Positions 42,178 to 50,340 of a stretch of DNA of 64,000 nucleotides are shown here, in pieces. The DNA comes from JAHFTW01 sp038046785 (GTDB lineage: Archaea > Thermoplasmatota > E2 > JACPAO01 > JAHFTW01). Within the stretch, counting starts at the first letter, position 1; each line of letters begins with the position of its first letter. The position numbers and the translations under genes were made by a program. The DNA lies in NCBI GenBank assembly GCA_038046785.1, contig JBBSVM010000002.1, positions 124,001 through 188,000 on the forward strand. The letters run 5' to 3'. A model generated the notes under the pieces. The model made no database searches. It was given only the letters and a program-made list of their open reading frames with translations, and had not been told where the DNA came from.

Positions 42178-42363
42178 TCACAGCTTGCGCAGGTAGGGGA
42201 GCCCGGTTCGCTTGTTCTCTGCCACTTTGTACCCTTCGGGCATCTCGACAGGGCTCCCTGATTTGGGGTTGCGCTGGCTGAAGAAGTAGACAATCTGTTT
42301 GTGGCCGCCCTTCAGCTCGACCTCGCGGGCGTGCAGGGTGTATCCGTTGTGCTCGAAGGCCAC
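42178..42363 (-). CDS. Small protein, stand-alone copy of the NGYTL domain
   Basis: 61 residues, GTG start. The whole protein, from HNGYTLHAREVELKGG to YKVAENKRTGLPYLRKL, corresponds to residues 143-200 of the Cys/His-rich protein at 24231-25337. The compact strand pattern with many aromatic and Lys residues suggests a small nucleic-acid or protein interaction module. Similar short proteins exist in other archaea to my knowledge, without known function. Preceded by a pyrimidine-rich stretch that contains a possible box (gcttttctc). Confidence 0.7.
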   Translation of the reverse strand: MAFEHNGYTLHAREVELKGGHKQIVYFFSQRNPKSGSPVEMPEGYKVAENKRTGLPYLRKL

Positions 42364-42413
42364 GAAGAAAAGAGGGGGGAAGGGGGAGAAAAGCGAGTTG
42401 GCTGACTGCCTGG

Positions 42414-42484
42414 TCGCAGATTACGCAGATTTCACAGATTCTACGCTGGGAAGAACGAATCTGTGAAATCTGAGTAATCTGCGA
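42414..42484. repeat. Palindromic 9-base-unit repeat, copy C
   Basis: Units tcgcagatt, acgcagatt, tcacagatt (42414-42440), a 17-base loop, then aatctgtga, aatctgagt, aatctgcga (42458-42484). It ends 10 bases after the radA stop (in the direction of transcription it directly follows radA). Confidence 0.85.
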
Positions 42485-42494
42485 CAGATCGGAC

Positions 42495-43544
42495 TTAGGC
42501 GTCCCTGATGCCGTCCTCTGTCACATTCACAATCGCCTCGCCCTCGGGAAGGTGTGGCGAGTCCACGAGGCGGCAGATGCGCTTTCCGCCCTTCGACTTG
42601 CGGAGGTAGATGCGGAAGGTGCTGGTGTGGCCGACGATGTGGCCACCGATGGGGCGGGTCGGGTCGCCAAAGAAGGCGTCCGGCTTGGCGCTGACCTGGT
42701 TGGTGACGACGCAGGCGGCATTGTTGATGCCGGCGAGGCGCTGCAGGTCGTGCATGTGGCGGTTGAGCTTGCCCTGCCGGTCGGCGAGCATGCCGCGGCC
42801 GATGAACTCGGCGCGGAAGTGTGCGGTGAGGGAGTCCACAACGATGAGTTTGACTGGGAACTGGCGGCAGATCTCCTGCGCCCGTTCGGCGAGGAGCATC
42901 TGGTGGTTGGAGTTGAATGCGCGCGCGACGTGGATCTTCTTCAGCGCCTCGTCGGGGTCCATGCCCATCGCCTTGGCCATCTGGGTGATGCGCTCGGGGC
43001 GGAAGGTGTTCTCGGTGTCGATGTAGAGGGCGTGGCCGTCGAGGCCGCCTTCGGCCTCCTTGCGTTGGACGTTGACGGCGAGCTGCATGGCGAACTGCGT
43101 CTTGCAGGAGCCGAACTCGCCGTAGAACTCGGTGATGGACTGCGTCTCGATGCCGCCTCCCATCAGTTCGTCGAACGCCTTGCTGCCGGTGCCGATCTTG
43201 TTGACGGTCTTGCGCCGCTCGGCCACCTCGAGGCCGGTTTCGAAGCCGCCGACATCGGCGAGCTTGCGGGCGGCGTTGATGATTTTCTGGGCGATGCCTT
43301 CGCCGATGTCGCACTTTTCAGCGATGTCGCCGGGCGAGGCGACGGCGATGGCCATAAGATCCTCGTAGCCGGACTCCTTGAGCTTCTCGGCGGTGGCGGG
43401 GCCGACGCCGGGAAGGTCCTCCACGGTCATGCGGATGTGGCCCTCCTTCTTCGGGTCCTGTGCGCTCGCTTCCAACTGGTCATCGAAGGTTGCGTCGTAG
43501 TCTTCTTCCATAGCAACCGGGGTTCCGTTCTTCTTGGCCATCAT
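42495..43544 (-). CDS. radA: DNA repair and recombination protein RadA
   Basis: The archaeal RecA/Rad51 recombinase (349 residues), which forms filaments on single-stranded DNA and exchanges strands. An N-terminal helix-hairpin-helix domain (DLPGVGPATAEKLKESGYED) precedes the ATPase core. Walker A reads GEFGSCKTQ (142-150): the Gly normally before Lys is Cys147. Walker B is VKLIVVDSLTAHFR, and the L2 region is NQVSAKPDAFFGDPTRPIGG. All other parts look normal, including the C-terminal VDSPHLPEGEA. A second Met directly follows the first. No recombination genes adjoin. Confidence 0.96.
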   Translation of the reverse strand: MMAKKNGTPVAMEEDYDATFDDQLEASAQDPKKEGHIRMTVEDLPGVGPATAEKLKESGYEDLMAIAVASPGDIAEKCDIGEGIAQKIINAARKLADVGGFETGLEVAERRKTVNKIGTGSKAFDELMGGGIETQSITEFYGEFGSCKTQFAMQLAVNVQRKEAEGGLDGHALYIDTENTFRPERITQMAKAMGMDPDEALKKIHVARAFNSNHQMLLAERAQEICRQFPVKLIVVDSLTAHFRAEFIGRGMLADRQGKLNRHMHDLQRLAGINNAACVVTNQVSAKPDAFFGDPTRPIGGHIVGHTSTFRIYLRKSKGGKRICRLVDSPHLPEGEAIVNVTEDGIRDA

Positions 43545-43671
43545 GGCACCAAACCCCAGAAGGCTTGGGCCGTAGTTAGGGACCGATGGGGGGGTGGATG
43601 AAAGTGATGGTCCGGGGGTTCCTCCCTGTTGTCGGCGATGGATTTACGGACAGGCCAACGCCTGTGCGAGC

Positions 43672-44142
43672 ATGGCTGCCAAGCGCTTCAAGGCCCGCAT
43701 CGAGCCGCGCGAAGGCTCCGCCTCGTGGCTCTACGTCATCCTGCCGTTCGACGCCGTCGCTTTGTGGGGCAGCAAAGGGGCGCTCAAGGTCAAGGGCACG
43801 ATGAACGCCGCCCCGTTCCGGTCCAGCATCTTCCCGAACGGCGATGGAACGCACCACATCATGATGAACAAGGCGCTGCTGGAGACGGCGAAGGCGGGTC
43901 TTGGCGATACCGTAGCGTTCGCGATGGAGCCGGACACCGACGAGCGCGACTATCCGATGCCTGCCGACATGGCGAAGGCGGTGGGCGCGAACAAGAAAGC
44001 GGCGGCAACCTGGGAGGGGTTTCCGCCCTCGGCGCGCAAACTCTACGTGGAGTGGGTCGAGGGGGCGAAGAGGTCGGAGACGCGCACCGGCCGCATCGCG
44101 AAGGCGAAGGAGTTGCTTGCTGAGGGGAAGAGGCTGAAGTAG
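43672..44142 (+). CDS. DUF1905 / YdeI-type protein
   Basis: 156 residues in two parts. Residues 1-90 match DUF1905 (FKARIEPREGSASWLYVILP, APFRSSIFPNGDGTHHIM, a small beta barrel). Residues 100-156 match the YdeI/OmdA-type helical tail (FPPSARKLYVEWVEGAKRSE, RIAKAKELLAEGKRLK). Bacterial relatives are linked to antimicrobial-peptide tolerance, but the biochemistry is unclear. ATG 43672 follows gatttacg by about 25 bases. Confidence 0.82.
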   Translation: MAAKRFKARIEPREGSASWLYVILPFDAVALWGSKGALKVKGTMNAAPFRSSIFPNGDGTHHIMMNKALLETAKAGLGDTVAFAMEPDTDERDYPMPADMAKAVGANKKAAATWEGFPPSARKLYVEWVEGAKRSETRTGRIAKAKELLAEGKRLK

Positions 44143-44162
44143 CCTCCCGCAGTCGCCCTTGC

Positions 44163-47159
44163 GTGACCCTGCTGAACCTGTCGAACAGCCACCTGTTCTG
44201 GCAGGGCAAGCCGCCGGAGCCCATCGAGAAGCATCACCGCCCGTTCTTCTTGGCGTTCCCGCAGGACCCCTCGGAGCCGATTGAACGGGCGCACAAGCGG
44301 CTCGTCGCCCTCGTCGCCGCTGCGGCGGGCAAATCCACGGAGGAAGACTCCCTCGCCAAAGTGTTCGAGGTGCAGGCGCCGATTCGCTACAAGTCGTTCT
44401 GGAACCACGGGCAGTCGCGCGACGTCATCCCGGTCGTGGCGCGGCGCTCATTCTGGGTGCCCGACATCTCGGACAAACTGTTCTTCGAGCACGGATTCTA
44501 CACGTGTGAGCACGACATTCCCTACACGGAGCGCGCCAACGCCGACCTCGTCGCCGACAAGGGGTGGTGGCTGCTCGACACGAAGGGTCATCCCAACAAG
44601 CTCAACGTGATGACGTACGACATCGAGACGACGCAGTACGGCAAACCGGGAGCGCCCAAGGCGGGCACCATCCCCATCGACATCATCGGCTACTCGCACT
44701 TCGACGTCGAGTACGAGGCGCAGAAGGACCTCGACACGGAGCAGTTCGATTTCCGCTTCCGACACATTCCCAACGATTGGGCCGAGCGCGAGGTCATCCA
44801 GTTGGTCTCGCACAATCTCGACGAGGAACTGGACAATCTCGCCCGCTTCACGCAGCACGCGGTGCGGCAGGACATCATCGCCGGCCACAACATCCTCGGC
44901 TTCGACAACAAACAGGTGCACGACCGCATCGTCGAACTGCTGCAGAAGGACCAGCGCAAGCAGTCCATCAGCCCCAACATGAAGCGCTGGTTCGAAGAGT
45001 TCACCGGCGTCTACTCGCGCCCCGACTCCAGTTTCCACTTCGGCACGAAGGCGGAGATCGCCATCTGGCACCCGGTGAGCCTGGACACCTTCATGGCGGC
45101 GCGCAAGTTCTACTTCTACAACGACGACTTCACGCTCAAGGGACTCGCCCCGTGGCTCGGCATCAACGTCCCCGATCGTGTCTACCTCGAGCCGCACGAG
45201 ATGGACTTGGGCCCCAAGACGCTGCTCTACAACAAGCACGACATCCAGGAGCAACTCGGCCTCACGCAGCAGCTCATCGCGCAAGCCCTTCCGCTCTGCT
45301 TCACCGTCAATTTGCCACTCGATGAGTTGCTGACCAGTGGCACCACAAAAATGTGGGACCAGATGGCGTTCATTCGCGCCCGCCGGCAACGCAAGATGAT
45401 GCCGGCGACCTGCCGCGCCCAGGGGGTTGCGCGCAGCATCCACCGCTTCCTCCCGAACAATCCCTACCCGACGCGGGAGCAAGTGGCCGCCAGCATCAAG
45501 GGGTTGCCACCGGAAGAGCGCGCGACGGCGGGCAACAAGGAGTTCGTGCGCGTCGCCAAGCAGGGGCCGGAGATGCCGTTCTGGTGCGAGCATCCCGGCG
45601 TCATCGTCAAGGCGGAGGGCCAAGTGTACGGCGACTCCGAAGATGCCAACGGCTACGCCATCCCGGGCGGTATGACGCTCAAGCCGGACTCCGACCTCAA
45701 GTCGCACCTCATCCCGTGGTTCCACGTCGTCGCCGCCGACGTCGGTGCGATGTACCCCACCATCCTCAAGGCGCGCAACCTCACCGCCGACACCGTCCAG
45801 CCCGCCCGGAAAGGCGAGAAGGTGGACGACTGGATCTGGCTCTTCGAGCTGGACCCTGCCTTCGCCGCGTCGGGCAAATACGAGGTCAAGAAGGCTGAGA
45901 AAGAGGACCCCTTCACGAAAGGCAAGGGTTGGCTCATCGGCGTCAAGCACAACCCCGAACCCGGCATGGTGAACCTCGCCATGACAGGCGTCCTCAGCAC
46001 CATCCAGAAGGTCAAGTCGGCGCGTGCGAAGGCGAAGAAGGAGAACAGGCCCAAGGACGAAATTCGCGTCCACGACATGACCTATCAGTCGCTCAAGGCG
46101 GCCCGCAACGCCGGCACACACGGCATCCTCGTTGCCGTGAACGTGAGTTGCCGCCAGTTCAACGTCTGGGGCGGTGCCAACATCACCACCATCGGCCAGC
46201 GCATTTTGCACGACGCCCTCACCGATTTCGAGGGGCAGGGCATCCGCGTCGTCTACGGTGACACCGACGGCATCTACCTTGCTTGCTCAAAATCGGCGGG
46301 CAACCTGCCGCACTTCGCCGCCGCCCTTGGCGCCGACGTCGAGCCGGAGCAAGACAAGTGGATCACGATGCCCGACAAGGCACTGAGCGCAGTGTCGGCG
46401 GCCAACACGAAGTTCCGCAAACAGTTGGACTACGAAGGATTCGAGTTGGAAGCGGAGACGCACGACGCCATGGTGTTCGTTGTGCACAAGAACTACCTCA
46501 TCTTCGACGCCGCCCCCGGGGGCGACGACATCGTCCTGGAAACGAAGGGCAACAATTTCAAAGGCAGCGACAAGGCACCGCTCGCACAGGAACTTCTTCG
46601 TCTCATCATGAAGAAGGCGCTCGCGGAAACGGCGAAGTGGGACGTCGAGGAGAAAGCGCGCGAGGCGCTCAAAATGGCCATCAAGAAGGCGACCAAGGAG
46701 GTCATGCTGACGGTGCAGGTCGCCAAGACCGCGCGCGAACAGCTTACCCTCAAGCAGTCGGTCTCGAGCGTCAAATCCTATGAGCCCAATCCGGACGGAA
46801 CTCTGCGCAGCCAAGCGGTTCGCACCGCTGCCCTCGAAGACCTCACTGGGGAGACCATCACGGCGACGCGCAAGTTCAAATTCATCGTCTGCCGCGAGCC
46901 GCTGCCGCTCTACAAGGAGAAGGAGCGGCAGGAGCGCAAGCGGGCGGAGTTGGCGCGCGCCGGCCACAACCTGGTCGTCAAGGAGCCGAAGAACCGCGGC
47001 CTCAAGCCGATTGAGTACATGTGGCCCATCGAGCAGGTCAAGGACGGCATGATCGATTGGGCCTGGTACAAATCCATGGTCGAGGATTACGTCAAGGGCG
47101 CATTCGGCTTCGATTCCCTGGATCTGGCACAGCAGAAGGACCTCAGCAGTTGGTTCTAA
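44163..47159 (+). CDS. polB: DNA polymerase, family B
   Basis: A 998-residue replicative-type polymerase with proofreading. Exonuclease motifs: ExoI YDIETT (152-157), ExoII AGHNILGFDN (about 239), ExoIII YNKHDIQ (about 355). Polymerase motifs: A, DVGAMYPT (about 525, usually DxxSLYPS); B, KAARNAGTHGI (about 645, usually KxxxNSxYG); C, YGDTDGIY (about 698, usually YGDTDS). Both catalytic Asp of A and C are present, so activity is plausible, but the three motifs deviate from the textbook. There is no C-terminal Cys cluster. GTG start 20 bases after the preceding gene. No intein. Confidence 0.93.
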   Translation: MTLLNLSNSHLFWQGKPPEPIEKHHRPFFLAFPQDPSEPIERAHKRLVALVAAAAGKSTEEDSLAKVFEVQAPIRYKSFWNHGQSRDVIPVVARRSFWVPDISDKLFFEHGFYTCEHDIPYTERANADLVADKGWWLLDTKGHPNKLNVMTYDIETTQYGKPGAPKAGTIPIDIIGYSHFDVEYEAQKDLDTEQFDFRFRHIPNDWAEREVIQLVSHNLDEELDNLARFTQHAVRQDIIAGHNILGFDNKQVHDRIVELLQKDQRKQSISPNMKRWFEEFTGVYSRPDSSFHFGTKAEIAIWHPVSLDTFMAARKFYFYNDDFTLKGLAPWLGINVPDRVYLEPHEMDLGPKTLLYNKHDIQEQLGLTQQLIAQALPLCFTVNLPLDELLTSGTTKMWDQMAFIRARRQRKMMPATCRAQGVARSIHRFLPNNPYPTREQVAASIKGLPPEERATAGNKEFVRVAKQGPEMPFWCEHPGVIVKAEGQVYGDSEDANGYAIPGGMTLKPDSDLKSHLIPWFHVVAADVGAMYPTILKARNLTADTVQPARKGEKVDDWIWLFELDPAFAASGKYEVKKAEKEDPFTKGKGWLIGVKHNPEPGMVNLAMTGVLSTIQKVKSARAKAKKENRPKDEIRVHDMTYQSLKAARNAGTHGILVAVNVSCRQFNVWGGANITTIGQRILHDALTDFEGQGIRVVYGDTDGIYLACSKSAGNLPHFAAALGADVEPEQDKWITMPDKALSAVSAANTKFRKQLDYEGFELEAETHDAMVFVVHKNYLIFDAAPGGDDIVLETKGNNFKGSDKAPLAQELLRLIMKKALAETAKWDVEEKAREALKMAIKKATKEVMLTVQVAKTAREQLTLKQSVSSVKSYEPNPDGTLRSQAVRTAALEDLTGETITATRKFKFIVCREPLPLYKEKERQERKRAELARAGHNLVVKEPKNRGLKPIEYMWPIEQVKDGMIDWAWYKSMVEDYVKGAFGFDSLDLAQQKDLSSWF

Positions 47160-47183
47160 GCGCGCGCCGGCCTTCTTCGGGAC

Positions 47184-47357
47184 ATGCGCTGGCCCACCAT
47201 CGTCCTCCTCGCCCTGTCGCCGCTCTCGTTCATCCTCGGCTTCGTCATCAACGCCGACAAAGCGTTCCAGATCAGCACCGGCATCATCGGCAGCTTCGTC
47301 TTCCTCACAGGCGCCCTCGTGCTGCTCGGCATGGAGCAGCTCGCCAACGAGGCGTGA
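47184..47357 (+). CDS. Small two-helix membrane protein
   Basis: 57 residues, ATG 47184 to TGA 47357. Two hydrophobic helices (WPTIVLLALSPLSFILGFVI and ISTGIIGSFVFLTGALVLLG) with a short polar turn and an acidic end. No family recognised. The box ggttctaagc overlaps the polB stop codon and lies about 23 bases before the start, which supports a real gene. Confidence 0.5.
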   Translation: MRWPTIVLLALSPLSFILGFVINADKAFQISTGIIGSFVFLTGALVLLGMEQLANEA

Positions 47358-47404
47358 GCTGCACCATCGGCAAGGTTTGAACGGGCCGCCCGACTCGTCG
47401 CGGC

Positions 47405-47866
47405 GTGCCGAACCATTGGCTCATGAAGTCGGAGCCTGAATCCTATTCCATCGCGGATTTGAAGAAGGAAAAACGCACCGGCTGGAGCGGCGTGCGCAAC
47501 TACCAAGCGCGCAACTTCATGCAGAGCATGGCGGTGGGCGACCTGGTCATTTTCTACCACAGCAACGCCGCCCCGCCGGGGGCCGCCGGCGTCGCCAAGG
47601 TCGTGAAGACGGCCTATCCCGACCCGACCGCGTTCGACGCGAAGGACCACCATTTCGACCCCAAGTCGAACCCGGAGAAGCCGACCTGGCACCAGGTCGA
47701 TGTCGCGCACGTGGCGACGTTCAAGGAGTTCGTTCCGCTGGACGCCCTCAAGGAGGACAAGAAGCTCAGCGGGCTCCTGCTGACCTCCGGCAAGGCGATG
47801 CAGCTCTCCGTGCAGCCACTCTCGAAGCCGCACTTCGACCGCATCGTTGCCCTCGGCAAGTCCTGA
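47405..47866 (+). CDS. EVE-domain protein
   Basis: 153 residues, nearly all one EVE domain (PUA-like fold). The start HWLMKSEPESYSIADLKKEK, then TGWSGVRNYQARNFMQSMAVGD, VIFYHSNA and GVAKVVK are the hallmark. EVE domains bind modified bases in DNA or RNA, and some archaeal and bacterial members sit in modification-dependent restriction systems; no such partner is nearby. GTG 47405 follows aaggtttgaac (47372-47382) by about 23 bases. Confidence 0.92.
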   Translation: MPNHWLMKSEPESYSIADLKKEKRTGWSGVRNYQARNFMQSMAVGDLVIFYHSNAAPPGAAGVAKVVKTAYPDPTAFDAKDHHFDPKSNPEKPTWHQVDVAHVATFKEFVPLDALKEDKKLSGLLLTSGKAMQLSVQPLSKPHFDRIVALGKS

Positions 47867-47896
47867 ACCCGCTGCCCCCTGTTGGCCGGCCCCGGC

Positions 47897-47904
47897 GCTT
47901 ATAC
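47897..47904 (+). promoter_or_regulatory. TATA-like box that decides the UbiB-like gene start
   Basis: gcttatac ends 23 bases before the GTG at 47927. An upstream TTG at 47882 is in frame, but the box would then lie inside the coding region. Confidence 0.5.
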
Positions 47905-47926
47905 GCCGGAACCAGGTCGCGTGGTC

Positions 47927-49573
47927 GTGGCCCGCACGGTCCTCGCTGACGCTTCGCGCCTGACGCGCTTCAACGAGATTGTCGCCATCCTGCTGCGCCA
48001 CAACGCCTGGCGGCTGCTGCGCGGCATGCTGCGCGCCCCGTCGGAGAAGGACGAGGAGGCGGCGTCCCGGCCCGAAAGGGTGCGCAAACTCCTCGAAGCG
48101 CTTGGCCCCACTTTCATCAAACTCGGCCAGCTGCTTGCGACGCGTCCCGACCTGGTGCCGAAGGCCTACGTCGAAGAGTTCAGCAAGCTCTACGACCAGA
48201 CGCCGCCGAGCCCGCCCGAAGAAGTGCAGCGCGTCCTGCGCGAGGAGCTGTGCCGCGACCCTTCCACGGTCTTCGCCACGTTCGAGACCACGCCCATTGC
48301 AAGCGCCAGCATCGGCCAAGTGCACAAGGCGACCCTCATGGATGGCACCCCGGTCGCCGTTAAGGTCCAGCACGTCGGCACCGAGGAGCGCATGGTGCTG
48401 GATTTCCAGATTCTCAAGGGGCTCGTCACCTTCATCGAGAAGACGTTCAGCGGGTCGCGTGTTTGGCAGCCGATGGACCACCTCGAGGAGTTGCGCCTCA
48501 TGTTGGAGCGCGAGCTGGACTACCGCTATGAGATGCGCACGACGCAGCAAGTGGCGGCCAACTTCGCCAGCGACCCGACCGTGCACATCCCGGCCGTCTA
48601 CCCGATGGCGTGCGGCAAGCGCCTGCTCGTCATGGAGTTCATCGAGGGCACCAAGCTGAGCCGACTCGACGGTCCCGAAGTGGCCGCCATCGACCGGCCT
48701 GCCGTGGCGCGCAACCTCACGACGGCGATGGCGAAGCAGATTTTCGTGCACCGCCTCTTCCACGCCGACCCGTCGCCCGGCAACCTCATGGTGCAAGGCA
48801 CGAGCACCGTCGTCTTCCTCGACTTCGGCGCCGTCGGCCTCGTTACGGAGCGGCGGGCCAAGACCATTCTCACCCTCATCTCTTCGATTGGCAAGGGCGA
48901 TTCCGAAGCGGCGGGGGAAGCCATCCTCGACCTCTGCGACCAGCGCGCCGAACTGGACCTCAAGCGGTTCCAGGGCGATGTCGAGCGCATGGTGGATTAC
49001 TTCGAACGCGAGTCCGTGAGCGTCGCGGACCCGGTGCTGATGGACCTCATCATCGGCATCGCGCGCAGCCACAAAATGCTCCTGCCGCCCGACTTCGCCC
49101 TCATCACCCGCGCCCTCTTCCAGTTCGAGGGGTTCTGCCGGCAGCTCGACCCCGACTTCGACCTCACCGCCGTCCTTGCTCCCTTCGTGCAGCAGTTGGT
49201 CTGGCGCAACCTCGCCGACCCGCGCGCCCAGAAGGAGCTCATCGAAGAGACGCTGGGCGAGCTGCTGAAGTTCGGCCGCACCGTTCCGCACACCCTCAAC
49301 ACGGTGCTGCGCAAGATCGAGCGCAACGAGCTGACCACCCGCGTCGACCTCGTCGGCCTCGAGGGCATCAAGTCGGCGCAGGGGCGCGGCGTCCTGAAGA
49401 TGGCGTTCACCGTGATGATGGCCTCGCTGCTCATCGGCCTCGGCATCATTTACGGCGCCAACGTCCCCTCCGCCCGCGTCGGGCAGTTCCTGTTCGGCGC
49501 CGGCGCCGTCATGGCCATCTGGACTCTGGTCATGGTGCTCTGGTCGGAGAGCTTCAAGGGACGCCGGGAGTAG
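47927..49573 (+). CDS. ABC1/UbiB-family atypical kinase
   Basis: 548 residues. The family's KxGQ motif is FIKLGQLLATRPDLVP; the Ala-rich nucleotide loop is ASASIGQVHKA, followed by VAVKVQHVG; the catalytic loop is FHADPSPGNLMV and the metal site DFGAVG. Two membrane helices close the protein (MAFTVMMASLLIGLGIIYGA and FGAGAVMAIWTLVMVLW). In bacteria and mitochondria UbiB proteins support quinone synthesis or lipid extraction; a role with menaquinone or another isoprenoid is likely but not shown. The start is chosen from the promoter box at 47897-47904. Confidence 0.92.
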   Translation: MARTVLADASRLTRFNEIVAILLRHNAWRLLRGMLRAPSEKDEEAASRPERVRKLLEALGPTFIKLGQLLATRPDLVPKAYVEEFSKLYDQTPPSPPEEVQRVLREELCRDPSTVFATFETTPIASASIGQVHKATLMDGTPVAVKVQHVGTEERMVLDFQILKGLVTFIEKTFSGSRVWQPMDHLEELRLMLERELDYRYEMRTTQQVAANFASDPTVHIPAVYPMACGKRLLVMEFIEGTKLSRLDGPEVAAIDRPAVARNLTTAMAKQIFVHRLFHADPSPGNLMVQGTSTVVFLDFGAVGLVTERRAKTILTLISSIGKGDSEAAGEAILDLCDQRAELDLKRFQGDVERMVDYFERESVSVADPVLMDLIIGIARSHKMLLPPDFALITRALFQFEGFCRQLDPDFDLTAVLAPFVQQLVWRNLADPRAQKELIEETLGELLKFGRTVPHTLNTVLRKIERNELTTRVDLVGLEGIKSAQGRGVLKMAFTVMMASLLIGLGIIYGANVPSARVGQFLFGAGAVMAIWTLVMVLWSESFKGRRE

Positions 49574-49627
49574 CCGCACGGGTTCGCCCGCCGACAGCCT
49601 TTCATCCTTCGAGGAAGGTCGCTCCAC

Positions 49628-50314
49628 ATGGGCAAGACACTCCCCATCCTGGGCATCGCGGCCGCCGTGCTTGCCGCCGCGTTCGCCTGCGCTGTGACCG
49701 GGGATGCCGTCCCGCTTCTGGCCATGCTGTTCCTGGTCGGGGTGGCCATCGCTCTCTTCGTTCAGGCGCGGGCGCTGCCGGTCCTCCTTGGGGTGGGGCT
49801 TCTGCTTGCTGCCGCCTCAGCCATCCTCTACTATGCACCCTTTATCGGCGAGGGCGGCAAAGTCTACCTCGCGGGCATGCCCGATTTCTTCCAGGGGCCC
49901 TACCAGGCGGCGCTCTGCGTCCTCGCCTGGGTCGCCATCCTGGTCGCGCGCCAGGAAGAGGTCGAGCCGACCTGGATGTTGGCCATCGGCCCGATCTTCG
50001 CCGGCATCGCCATCCTCGCCATGCTGTTCATCCCGAGCTCTCAGTTTGGCAACTTCGGCAACTCGGTCAACATCATCGCGGGCGTCCTTTGCCTCACCCT
50101 CATCGTCCCCATGGCGTTCCTGCTGCGCGGCCCTCGTGAAGAGCCCGAGCCGGCCCCGTCCCCCTTCCAGCCCGTGCGCCCGGTCCCTCCCGGCCTCAGG
50201 CCCGCCCCGCCTGTGAAGGCGGCCCCCACTTTCGCCGCGCCGCTCAAGAAAGCTCCAGCCCCCGCCCCGCCACCCCCGGGCCAGACGACGGCAAACCGGT
50301 CGCCGCCGAAGTAA
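49628..50314 (+). CDS. Membrane protein with proline-rich cytoplasmic tail
   Basis: 228 residues. About six hydrophobic segments (PILGIAAAVLAAAFACAV, LLAMLFLVGVAIALFV, VLLGVGLLLAAASAILYY and others) occupy residues 5-165. The rest is a disordered Pro/Ala-rich tail (PFQPVRPVPPGLRPAPPVKA). No family recognised. It lies between the UbiB-like gene and aspS on the same strand. A box-like cctttcatcc is about 22 bases before the ATG. Confidence 0.7.
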   Translation: MGKTLPILGIAAAVLAAAFACAVTGDAVPLLAMLFLVGVAIALFVQARALPVLLGVGLLLAAASAILYYAPFIGEGGKVYLAGMPDFFQGPYQAALCVLAWVAILVARQEEVEPTWMLAIGPIFAGIAILAMLFIPSSQFGNFGNSVNIIAGVLCLTLIVPMAFLLRGPREEPEPAPSPFQPVRPVPPGLRPAPPVKAAPTFAAPLKKAPAPAPPPPGQTTANRSPPK

Positions 50315-50340
50315 TGTAGAGGGCCTTCGTCGCGCGGGCG

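Noticed and set aside
47882..47926. TTG start for the UbiB-like gene
   Set aside because: A TATA-like box at 47897-47904 lies inside this extension and points to GTG 47927.
47156..49627. An 823-codon minus-strand frame opposite the EVE and UbiB-like genes
   Set aside because: Low-complexity shadow translation; the plus strand carries complete family motifs.
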